Part shown: one piece after another, positions 7,191 to 13,526 of the stretch
How positions within the stretch are numbered: position 1 is the first letter of the stretch
Layout: each line of letters begins with the position of its first letter
NCBI GenBank assembly: GCA_900553895.1
Contig: USFB01000024.1
Span: forward strand, 1-30,467
Reading direction: 5' to 3'
Length of the DNA: 30,467 bases
DNA from: an uncultured bacterium
GTDB taxonomy: Bacteria; Cyanobacteriota; Vampirovibrionia; Gastranaerophilales; Gastranaerophilaceae
The notes under the pieces: generated by a model
Seen by the model: the letters and a program-made list of their open reading frames with translations, nothing else
What the model was told of the DNA's origin: nothing
Database searches by the model: none
Program-made: the position numbers and the translations under genes

Positions 7191-7355
7191 CTATTCCTTT
7201 AAATTCGCAACGCTTACTGTATACATTCTATCACTTACATGCACAATCGCCCATCTTAAAGGTGTAATGTTGCGTTTTGTTAATTCTTTTTCTACATATT
7301 CAACTGTTGGTGTGTTATTATTTGGTATTTCAACTATTTCTGATACGACTTGCAT
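7191..7355 (-). CDS. Small 54-residue protein coupled to ahcY
   Basis: An uninterrupted frame begins at the ATG at 7353-7355 and ends with TAG at 7191-7193. The product begins MQVVSEIVEIPNNNTPTVEY and continues through KRNITPLRWAIVHV to AVSNLKE-like ending VSVANLKE. It has no membrane helix or signal peptide and no cysteines. AGGA lies 8 nt upstream of the ATG. Only 10 bp separate it from ahcY, and the ahcY ribosome-binding site (AGGAAG) overlaps its stop, which is typical of a real operon partner. Function unknown. The strand-turn-strand pattern with a conserved-looking RWAIVHV core suggests a small alpha/beta or beta protein. Confidence 0.65.
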   Translation of the reverse strand: MQVVSEIVEIPNNNTPTVEYVEKELTKRNITPLRWAIVHVSDRMYTVSVANLKE

Positions 7356-7374
7356 AAAATTTTCCTATATTATT

Positions 7375-7399
7375 GTTGGGCAAGAATGCCCAACCTACA
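7375..7399 (-). repeat. REP-like GTAGG hairpin
   Basis: Read on the minus strand, GTAGG leads straight into a perfect 8-bp palindrome: GTTGGGCA (7375-7382 plus-strand arm) pairs with 7387-7394 around a 4-nt loop. It lies between the RluD-type gene (stop at 7405) and the small gene starting at 7355. There is no U-tract. The GTAG head plus palindrome is the hallmark layout of REP elements and matches the heads at 726 and 822. Confidence 0.6.
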
Positions 7400-7404
7400 T
7401 TGCA

Positions 7405-8310
7405 TTATACACTAAGTTTTAAAAAATTAATAACCTTTTCTATTTTCTCATCAGGTTTAATTTCAAGTGATATGTTTTCACCGTCAAATGGATGTGGAAA
7501 AGTTAGTTTATACGATTCCAAAATTTGTTCATCAGTTTTGATTTTCATTTTTCCGAAACCATACAATGTGTCGTTGTAAATAGGGTGACCTATACTTGAT
7601 AAATGTACCCTGATTTGGTGCGTACGACCCGTTATCAATTGAACTTCAATCAAAGTCGCGTCTTTAAATCTTTCAAGAATTTTAACTTTAGAAATGCTTT
7701 CTTTTCCGCTTTCTATAACTGCCATTTTGTGCGGTTGATTAGGATTACGCCCTATCGGTTTATTAATAGTAAATTCATCCTCTTCAATCACACCTTTTAC
7801 AACCGCAAGATATTTTTTTGTCATTTCGCCCTGTTTCATTTTTTCTACAAGGTATTCATGAGTTTTGTTGTTTTTGGCAATCATAAGCATGCCGGAAGTG
7901 TTTCTATCAAGTCTGTGCAAAATCCCGCGCCTGAATTCGCCGTTCACATCAGACAAATTTTCACCGTACTTATACAAAAGTGCGTTGACTAAAGTCCCTG
8001 TTGTTTCGAGTGTTGTAGGGTGAGTTAGCATGCCTGAAGGTTTATTCACCACAAGCATATTTTCATCTTCCCAAATAATATCAATCGGTATATTTTCAGG
8101 CTCAATTTTTATTGTCGTTTCAGGGATTTCAAAAACGATTTCGTCGCCTTCTTTAACGCTATATGAAGGTTTTACGTTTTTTGAATTAACAAGAACAGAG
8201 CCTTTTTTTATTTCTGCTTGGATTTTAGAACGCGAAAAATCTTGCATATATTCTGCAAGATATGCATCAATTCTTTGGTTATCCGTTAGTTCGTCTATTA
8301 TTAATTTCAT
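7405..8310 (-). CDS. RluD/RluA-family 23S rRNA pseudouridine synthase
   Basis: This 301-residue protein has an N-terminal S4 RNA-binding domain (about 10-60, RIDAYLAEYMQDFSRSKIQ) followed by the RluA-type catalytic domain. The signature GILHRLDRNTSG spans 129-140; D135 is the nucleophile that attacks uridine. Further family motifs are VVNKPSGMLTHP (87-98) and GRTHQIRVHLSSIGHPI. Substrates are probably 23S rRNA uridines, but RluA-family members are hard to tell apart by sequence, so I give no symbol. Its 5' end overlaps lspA by 32 nt. The lspA-rluD order is also found in Bacillus and many other bacteria. Confidence 0.92.
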   Translation of the reverse strand: MKLIIDELTDNQRIDAYLAEYMQDFSRSKIQAEIKKGSVLVNSKNVKPSYSVKEGDEIVFEIPETTIKIEPENIPIDIIWEDENMLVVNKPSGMLTHPTTLETTGTLVNALLYKYGENLSDVNGEFRRGILHRLDRNTSGMLMIAKNNKTHEYLVEKMKQGEMTKKYLAVVKGVIEEDEFTINKPIGRNPNQPHKMAVIESGKESISKVKILERFKDATLIEVQLITGRTHQIRVHLSSIGHPIYNDTLYGFGKMKIKTDEQILESYKLTFPHPFDGENISLEIKPDEKIEKVINFLKLSV

Positions 8311-8752
8311 TCGTGATAATTATTATAACAATTGCTACAACACTGATATTTATAAAGATATCAGAAATATTAAAAACAGGGAAGTCGATAAAATTAAGTT
8401 TGAAAAAATCTCTTACATATCCATAAGCAATTCTTTCATACATATTGCAAAAAACCCCCGCGATTAAAAGTGAAGTCCAAAAAATTGCAAAAGTTGAAGC
8501 TTTTTGAATATGTTTGATTAAATAAAAAATCATTGTCAAAATTGCTAATGCAGAAAAACTGATTAAAAAGATTTTTGAGTTTTCTAATATGCTAAACGCA
8601 GCACCTGTGTTTTGAATAAAAATCAAGTCAAAAACAGGATTAGTTGGCATCGTTTCAACGCAATTCATCATTATATTTGAAAAATAAATATCAAATGCAA
8701 TAAAAAATATAATTGAAACTAAAAAGTATGAGATTTTACTTATTTTTGTCAT
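8279..8752 (-). CDS. lspA: Lipoprotein signal peptidase (signal peptidase II)
   Basis: This 157-residue integral membrane aspartic protease cleaves the signal peptide of diacylated prolipoproteins. Four hydrophobic segments are visible (about 8-30, 60-80, 88-104, 130-147). The two Asp-bearing family blocks are present as GYVRDFF (D115) and FPVFNISD (D131), and the NTGAAF block lies at 48-53. Two usually conserved spots differ: the GNxxDR block reads CNMYER (102-107), and the first D-x-x-x-K box lacks its Lys (FDIYFSN). It overlaps the upstream gene by 17 nt and the downstream pseudouridine synthase by 32 nt. Confidence 0.88.
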   Translation of the reverse strand: MTKISKISYFLVSIIFFIAFDIYFSNIMMNCVETMPTNPVFDLIFIQNTGAAFSILENSKIFLISFSALAILTMIFYLIKHIQKASTFAIFWTSLLIAGVFCNMYERIAYGYVRDFFKLNFIDFPVFNISDIFINISVVAIVIIIITNEINNRRTNG

Positions 8753-9608
8753 TTAAACCTTCTATGCCTTCGTTGACAGATTTTTGCTTAACATTCACTC
8801 TGGTAATTTGGTATCCGAAACCAGTCAGACTGAATTTTATGCTCAAATCACTGATATCTGCTTTTGTAATTCCGATTGAAGCTACAATGTATTCATTAAC
8901 ATTATCCGTGTTTGAGATAAAAAGTCTTTCTAAAATGTTATCGTCAGGGAGTTTTCTGAATACTTCCTTTGCCTGTTTTTGCGGATATTCGACTTTGTCA
9001 CTTGCAATTGATGCGATTGCGACAGAGTTTTCTGGTGGAGTGAATTCTAAAGATGCTGTGTATTCAACTCCTGCTTCAATTTCTTTCGGTGCAGTGAGTT
9101 TTATATCCAAATCTCGGGCTTCACCGTAGAGCATTGATGTGTTTTCTGCATTTACGGCATCATAAGTTACTTTCCACTTTCCGTCAACTTTTTTTAGATG
9201 ATAAACGCTGTCGGCTTCACTTTTCAAAACTCCGCTCATAGTCTTATCAGGAATTGTTGCACTTGAAGTTTCGTCGACTTGTACAATTGCCAAGTTGTCT
9301 TTAATTTCGATATCTTTAATTTTTATTTCATATTTAATTTTATCGTAAGATTTCCAAACATCTTTTACAATGTCGGAATATGTTTTCAAATCAAAACCGT
9401 CAGAGTTTACATAGTCTTTGTCGTAAGTGTTTATAAATTTATCAAAGTTATTTCTGTTTGCATAACGCACTTGAGCATTAAGCAGTGACTTAACTTCACG
9501 AGTATCATTATTCAAAAGGTGAAGTTTAAAAAACGGTGTATTTTCTTCTGCAAATGATGCAGGAGTTAAAAATATTGATAACAATGTGATAAGTATAATT
9601 TTCTTCAT
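8736..9608 (-). CDS. Secreted NTF2/SnoaL-like domain protein
   Basis: Starting at the ATG at 9608, the 290-residue product has a classic signal peptide (MKKIILITLLSIFLTPASFA, cleavage before EEN). A longer reading to 9632 would bury the signal peptide behind eight residues, so I reject it. Residues about 30-140 resemble an NTF2/SnoaL-like fold: LLNAQVRYANRNNFDKFINTYD, then paired strands, then YHLKKVDGKWKVTYDA. The C-terminal 130 residues form a beta-rich domain (EAGVEYTASLEFTPPENSVAIASI). It is probably periplasmic or extracellular with unknown ligand. It overlaps lspA by 17 nt. There is no Shine-Dalgarno; a TATACT ends 6 nt before the ATG. Confidence 0.82.
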   Translation of the reverse strand: MKKIILITLLSIFLTPASFAEENTPFFKLHLLNNDTREVKSLLNAQVRYANRNNFDKFINTYDKDYVNSDGFDLKTYSDIVKDVWKSYDKIKYEIKIKDIEIKDNLAIVQVDETSSATIPDKTMSGVLKSEADSVYHLKKVDGKWKVTYDAVNAENTSMLYGEARDLDIKLTAPKEIEAGVEYTASLEFTPPENSVAIASIASDKVEYPQKQAKEVFRKLPDDNILERLFISNTDNVNEYIVASIGITKADISDLSIKFSLTGFGYQITRVNVKQKSVNEGIEGLNDKNK

Positions 9609-9614
9609 ACAAAC

Positions 9615-9620
9615 AGTATA
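9615..9620 (-). promoter_or_regulatory. -10-like hexamer, predicted leaderless start
   Basis: TATACT on the minus strand is followed by GTTTGT and then the ATG at 9608, so exactly 6 nt separate hexamer and start codon. No Shine-Dalgarno is present. This is the same spacing as at the 186, 17404 and 21211 genes, though here the TG extension is missing. Confidence 0.4.
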
Positions 9621-9726
9621 CTTTAAAATCATTTGAACATGAATAATACAAACAAATGAGATAATAAGTTGCGGTTCTGAGTTTACTTTTCAATCAAACA
9701 AACGACTTCTTTTTTACTGCTTAATA

Positions 9727-9735
9727 TGTTATAAT
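9727..9735 (+). promoter_or_regulatory. Extended -10 promoter
   Basis: TG-T-TATAAT (9727-9735) lies 24 nt before the ATG at 9760, leaving a short leader that contains GGGAG (9749-9753) as ribosome-binding site. It should drive the receiver gene and, with it, sdaAB and sdaAA. Confidence 0.6.
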
Positions 9736-9759
9736 CTTTATCATACATGGGAGTTAAAT

Positions 9760-10362
9760 ATGCCAAACGTTGAACTTGATGATGAATTTTTGAATTTGTT
9801 TTATAACATAACAAATTCTAAACCACCAAAGAATGTCGAATTGTTAGATTTAAAAAGACAACTTATAAATATTGTTGACACGCTAAAAGAGCTAAATGAT
9901 AATGCGAAAAAACCTATTATGAACAGGGCTTTAAATAATAATGTGGAAGAAGAAAACAATGGTCCGGCAATATTAGTTGTGGATGATTTGGGCGTTATTA
10001 CATATCAACTCAAAGTTTTACTTTCAAGATTTGATTATGATATAGATTGTTCTCAAGAAATTTATGATGCGGTAAATAAATTTAAAAAACGTAAATATGA
10101 ATACGTTGTAATGGATTTATTTATTCCGACAGAACGTGAAGGTTTTATCTTATTAACAGAATTAAAAAAATTAGCTCTTTCGTACGAAAAAAACACCGTT
10201 ATAGGTGTTATTACCGCTTCTCCAAGAAAAGAAATTGAGCAGCAATGTCGCGCAAGAGGTGCAGACTTTTTCCTTGAAAAAAATAGTGATTGGCAAAATT
10301 CGCTATGTAATATTATGGATGGCTATATTAATGCCGGCAAAAAGGATGAGGATGATTTTTAA
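9760..10362 (+). CDS. Receiver-domain protein without output domain
   Basis: This is a 200-residue protein. Residues 1-65 are a charged helical region. Residues about 68-190 form a CheY-like receiver with all key positions: D75 and D76 in LVVDDLG, phosphoacceptor D119 in VVMDLFIP, T152 in GVITAS, and K174 in FFLEKN. No DNA-binding or enzymatic output domain follows, so it may signal by protein contact. No kinase gene is adjacent. Its stop lies 2 bp before sdaAB, so the three genes are very likely one transcript. The link to serine catabolism is unexplained. Confidence 0.85.
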   Translation: MPNVELDDEFLNLFYNITNSKPPKNVELLDLKRQLINIVDTLKELNDNAKKPIMNRALNNNVEEENNGPAILVVDDLGVITYQLKVLLSRFDYDIDCSQEIYDAVNKFKKRKYEYVVMDLFIPTEREGFILLTELKKLALSYEKNTVIGVITASPRKEIEQQCRARGADFFLEKNSDWQNSLCNIMDGYINAGKKDEDDF

Positions 10363-10364
10363 AA

Positions 10365-11018
10365 ATGGAACAAAAATCTCTTTTTTCTGTAATATCACCA
10401 ATTATGGTCGGTCCTTCAAGTTCTCATACAGCTGGTGCTGTTAGGCTGGGTTTGATGGCAAGAAACATTTATAAAAACGAGTTCAAAAAAGTTAAATTTG
10501 TTCTTTATAATTCTTTTGCCAAAACCGGTTTCGGGCATGGAACTGATAAAGGCTTACTTGCAGGCGTTTTGGGCTATTCAGTAGACGAAATTTGTATCAA
10601 AAATATTTTCGATATTGTCGATAATATAGAATATTCTTACGAATACAGAGAAGATATTTCACGTCACCCGAATTCTGTGGATATAATTTTAGACGACAAA
10701 ATGACTGTTTCCGGGGATTCTGTCGGTGCAGGGGAAATCAGGATTAATAATATAAACGGGTTTTCTGCAAATATCGATGGCTCTTACGATACACTTTTAC
10801 TTATGTATAAAGACGTACCTGGAATGATTTCCCAAGTCAGTGACATTATCCAGAAACAAAAGGTCAATATTGCTTCGCTTCATTGTGACAGAAGTTCTAA
10901 AGGCGGGACTGCTTCAATGTATCTTGCGCTTGATATTCCCGTTGGGGATGATGTTGTAAACCAAGTTAAACAGATTAAAGACGTGTTTTTTGTGACAAAT
11001 ATTAGGAAATTAAAATAA
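10365..11018 (+). CDS. sdaAB: L-serine dehydratase, beta subunit
   Basis: This 217-residue subunit belongs to the two-chain, Fe-S-dependent L-serine dehydratase, which deaminates serine to pyruvate and ammonia. The N-terminus has the signature GPSSSHTAGAVRLG (16-29), with FAKTGFGHGTDKGLLAG further on. The C-terminal third (about 143-215, DTLLLMYKDVPGMISQVSDII) is an ACT domain, a likely serine sensor or subunit contact. The split arrangement is typical of Bacillus and Clostridium, in contrast to the fused E. coli SdaA. Its stop overlaps the sdaAA start by one base (TAATG), so translation is coupled. Confidence 0.93.
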   Translation: MEQKSLFSVISPIMVGPSSSHTAGAVRLGLMARNIYKNEFKKVKFVLYNSFAKTGFGHGTDKGLLAGVLGYSVDEICIKNIFDIVDNIEYSYEYREDISRHPNSVDIILDDKMTVSGDSVGAGEIRINNINGFSANIDGSYDTLLLMYKDVPGMISQVSDIIQKQKVNIASLHCDRSSKGGTASMYLALDIPVGDDVVNQVKQIKDVFFVTNIRKLK

Positions 11019-11893
11019 TGACAATTTTATCATTTTCAGAATTAAAAGAAACTTGTGAAAAACAAAATAAAGCAATTTTTGAAATTGCTCAAGAAAATGA
11101 GTCAGTTTTACTGGATGAAATTGTTGATGTTATAAGATTAAAGGTCTTAGAAGATTTACTTGCAATGAAAGGTGCAATCCGCAATGGACTCAAGTCAACC
11201 GAAAAATCCATCAGTAATTGGTGCGGTGATGATTGCGCAAAGCTTGTTGAAAAATTTCAAAAACACGGAGCAATATTTGGTAAAACTTTCGAAAAAATCG
11301 TAACATATGCAATCGCTACTGCAGAAGAAAATCTAAGAATGGGGCGAATCGTGGCGTGTCCTACAGCAGGTTCTTGCGGAATTGTACCTGCAGTAATAGT
11401 GGCTGTAGCGGAAGAACATAACATTTCAGAGGCAGAGCAAATCAACGGATTATTAACTGCCGGCATGGTCGGGCTTTTAGTATCTAACAAAGTTCAATTG
11501 GCTGGCGCAGTTGCCGGATGTCAAGCCGAATGTGGTGTCGCTTCAGCTATGGCGGCAGGTGCTTTAGCACAAATGCTTGGCGGAAACGTTAATGAAATAA
11601 TTAACGCGAGTGCATTGGCTTTAAAAAATATTTTGGGTTTAACTTGTGATCCTGTTTGCGGTTTGGTAGAAGTTCCATGTATCAAAAGAAATGCGTTTCT
11701 TGCTGTGCATGCCGTAACTGGAGCAGAATTGGCTCTATGTGGTGTGGAAAGTAAAATTCCGATGGATGAAATTGTGGATACACTTAAGATTACGGGACAA
11801 TTAATGTCGCCTGTTTTGAAGGAAACTTCGCAGGGTGGTTTGGCTAAAACTCCTACAGCATTGGAGTTAGAGAACGTTTTGTTTAAAAATTAA
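11018..11893 (+). CDS. sdaAA: L-serine dehydratase, alpha (catalytic) subunit
   Basis: This is the 291-residue catalytic chain of the oxygen-sensitive enzyme. Its cluster-type cysteines are obvious: C114 and C120 in ACPTAGSCG, C168 and C172 in AGCQAECG, and C210, C214 and C221 in TCDPVCGLVEVPC. These are the conserved blocks of the family and supply the ligands of the catalytic [4Fe-4S] centre. The product pyruvate would feed the pyruvate formate-lyase whose activase is at 2392. The length is normal for the split form. It follows sdaAB with a one-base overlap; no strong terminator is visible after it. Confidence 0.94.
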   Translation: MTILSFSELKETCEKQNKAIFEIAQENESVLLDEIVDVIRLKVLEDLLAMKGAIRNGLKSTEKSISNWCGDDCAKLVEKFQKHGAIFGKTFEKIVTYAIATAEENLRMGRIVACPTAGSCGIVPAVIVAVAEEHNISEAEQINGLLTAGMVGLLVSNKVQLAGAVAGCQAECGVASAMAAGALAQMLGGNVNEIINASALALKNILGLTCDPVCGLVEVPCIKRNAFLAVHAVTGAELALCGVESKIPMDEIVDTLKITGQLMSPVLKETSQGGLAKTPTALELENVLFKN

Positions 11894-11912
11894 AAAATAG
11901 TCGGTTAAGCTA

Positions 11913-11940
11913 TTGGCAAAAATTTTTTTATAATTATAAT
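11913..11940 (+). promoter_or_regulatory. Promoter of the 57-residue gene
   Basis: TTGGCA (11913-11918) and TATAAT (11935-11940) are separated by 16 bp. The ATG at 11991 lies 50 nt downstream with a strong purine-rich ribosome-binding site (AAAGGAAAAGGA) before it. The arrangement supports an independent small transcript. Confidence 0.6.
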
Positions 11941-11990
11941 AAATAATACACACCGAAATTAGATATACATTTTACCCGAAAGGAAAAGGA

Positions 11991-12164
11991 ATGATTAGTA
12001 ATGACATGGTTTTATCATTTAAACATACAAGAATAGCAACAAATGTTAGCGAAAAACATAGTTACACATCAAATCCGGACATGTTGATACTCAAGCATAA
12101 AATGCAAGCAAGAATTAAACAATCACATACGAACTTGTTTAATTTTATCAATGACACATATTAA
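11991..12164 (+). CDS. Small 57-residue basic protein
   Basis: An open frame from ATG 11991 to TAA 12162-12164 encodes a basic protein starting MISNDMVLSFKHTRIATNVS and ending LFNFINDTY. It is histidine- and lysine-rich (six His) and has no cysteine or membrane helix. Evidence that it is real: a consensus-like promoter at 11913-11940 and a very strong AAAGGAAAAGGA directly before the ATG. Its stop is 11 bp from the stop of the convergent gene at 12176. I know no family for it. It could also be the visible part of a small RNA transcript. Confidence 0.5.
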   Translation: MISNDMVLSFKHTRIATNVSEKHSYTSNPDMLILKHKMQARIKQSHTNLFNFINDTY

Positions 12165-12175
12165 TTTTAGATTAG

Positions 12176-12376
12176 TTACTTAATATTAGGTTCGCCGTTT
12201 ATAAGTTTAAGAATTTCTACCACTCTTGGCATTTGACAATCGAAAGAATAGTGAGCTTTTCTTATAGAACAATCTTTACAGTTACCATTAAGCTTATAAC
12301 ATTCTATCGCTTGTTCTGTCCAATTTTTGGTAATAGATTCGGACATTGCAGGTTGTACTAAAACTTGATTTAACAT
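12176..12376 (-). CDS. Small four-cysteine protein, possible metal binder
   Basis: This is a 66-residue protein. Its second half has four cysteines: C26 in AIECYK, C33 and C36 in GNCKDCSIRK, and C47 or so in SFDCQMPRVVEILK. The C-x6-C-x2-C-x10-C pattern suggests a small zinc or Fe-S site followed by an amphipathic helix. A strong GGGGAGAG lies 7-9 nt before the ATG, so the gene is well supported despite its size. It has no signal peptide. Function unknown; it may act as a small regulator or adaptor. Confidence 0.7.
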   Translation of the reverse strand: MLNQVLVQPAMSESITKNWTEQAIECYKLNGNCKDCSIRKAHYSFDCQMPRVVEILKLINGEPNIK

Positions 12377-12445
12377 TTACACACTCTCCCCATAGTAGAA
12401 TTGTAAGTGCTAATGTTCAAGTTGACATCATTCAAATATATGATT

Positions 12446-13441
12446 TTATTCAGGATTATTTATGCAAAGTCTGTTTAAGTAATTTTTTATTAAAGTTACG
12501 CGCTCTCGTGGGTCTTTAACTCTGTATTGCAATGTGTCAAGCTTGTTCAAAATTTCACTTGCAGGAATATTGAATTTACATTTTTTTAAAGCTTTTTCCC
12601 ACAATGCATAATCTTCTCTTGTATCGGCATGTAAAAGATTAGCATTGTCTGCTGCGATTACAACTTTTTTGAAAATATTTCTTACATACTTACGTTTATC
12701 ACCTGCATCCGGAGCTTCGTAATCTTTTGTAGCCCTATTTATAAATACTTCCAATAATTTTGCGGTGGTATTCCCATAAGATTTATCATACAAAGTATCA
12801 ATCTCATCAACTAAATATAATTTACCGTTACGCGCTACAATATTGTTTGGATTGATTGAATCGAACAAGCAAAATTGGCGTGGACCGAGTTTAATTTCGT
12901 TCAATTTTGCAATATCCTTTGCCAGTTCATTATAGCTGTTTTGTGTAATTCTGGCAAAATGAGGAAGATATTTTTCTTTATAATATTTGTTTACAGCACA
13001 TTTTCCTAAAAGTCTGGAATAATGTTCAGGGACTCCTGCAGGTCTATGTTTACCTACGTTTTTCAAAATTTGGAAGTTGCCGAGTTTAACTACTGCTTCC
13101 CCAAAATAGTTGTGCAAATCTTTAAAAACGCTTTTTCCAAAAAGAGGTTTTTCAGGCAAGTTTTTTACATTGATATCTTCTCCAACAGGAATTCTGGCAA
13201 CATATTTTCGTGTAATTTTATAGACTGCGTTGTGGCTACCTTCTTCTATATATTTTTCAGGAGTAATAACATCTGATACAGCTTTTTTAATTTTTGTTGA
13301 AAGTTCCAACAAGTCGCCATCCGATAAAGAATTTTTCCTTAAAGCCGAATCAATTGCGGATTGTAAGTTTCTTGAATTACCTTGAAAGTTAGGTTGGTAG
13401 TTTTTATAATTGTTAAATTGTGGGGTTGATAAAATATTCAT
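12446..13441 (-). CDS. Protein with kinase-like core and N-terminal NFQG motif
   Basis: This is a 331-residue protein. The Asn/Gln-rich leader (MNILSTPQFNNYKNYQPNFQ, then GN) matches the leaders of the genes at 5231 and 21233. The middle looks like a distant protein-kinase or aminoglycoside-phosphotransferase fold. EEGSHNAVYKI (66-76) resembles a glycine loop, and VARIP (81-85) has R83 where the ATP-binding Lys would be. FDSINPNNIV (193-202) resembles the catalytic HGDxxPxNIL with D194 and N200 kept. LYLVDEID (208-215) resembles the metal-binding Asp block. There is no Shine-Dalgarno. The target is unknown, and the fold call is inference from these three blocks; it might be a pseudokinase or unrelated. 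Confidence 0.7.
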   Translation of the reverse strand: MNILSTPQFNNYKNYQPNFQGNSRNLQSAIDSALRKNSLSDGDLLELSTKIKKAVSDVITPEKYIEEGSHNAVYKITRKYVARIPVGEDINVKNLPEKPLFGKSVFKDLHNYFGEAVVKLGNFQILKNVGKHRPAGVPEHYSRLLGKCAVNKYYKEKYLPHFARITQNSYNELAKDIAKLNEIKLGPRQFCLFDSINPNNIVARNGKLYLVDEIDTLYDKSYGNTTAKLLEVFINRATKDYEAPDAGDKRKYVRNIFKKVVIAADNANLLHADTREDYALWEKALKKCKFNIPASEILNKLDTLQYRVKDPRERVTLIKNYLNRLCINNPE

Positions 13442-13455
13442 ATAGAAAGAAAAAC

Positions 13456-13497
13456 GTGTAAAAAAAAAATTTGCTAATGGAATTATTTTTTTTACAC
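13456..13497. repeat. A/T-rich 12-bp inverted repeat
   Basis: GTGTAAAAAAAA (13456-13467) is complementary to 13486-13497, with an 18-nt loop. It lies between the ATPase gene (stop 13527) and the next minus-strand gene (start 13441). The poly-A/T arms could act as a weak terminator or as a bent-DNA upstream element. Confidence 0.5.
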
Positions 13498-13526
13498 TAT
13501 TAACTATTTTTTATTTTCCATTGACC

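Noticed and set aside
7375..7394. Rho-independent terminator for the pseudouridine synthase gene
   Set aside because: The stem is good but no U-tract follows on the minus strand; the GTAGG head fits a REP-like element better.
7181..7400. SAH or SAM riboswitch upstream of ahcY
   Set aside because: The region before ahcY is explained by a small coding gene with its own Shine-Dalgarno and a short REP-like hairpin; no riboswitch core or expression platform is visible.
9609..9632. Upstream ATG (9632) for the secreted NTF2-like protein
   Set aside because: No ribosome-binding site, and it would put eight residues before an otherwise perfect signal peptide starting at 9608.
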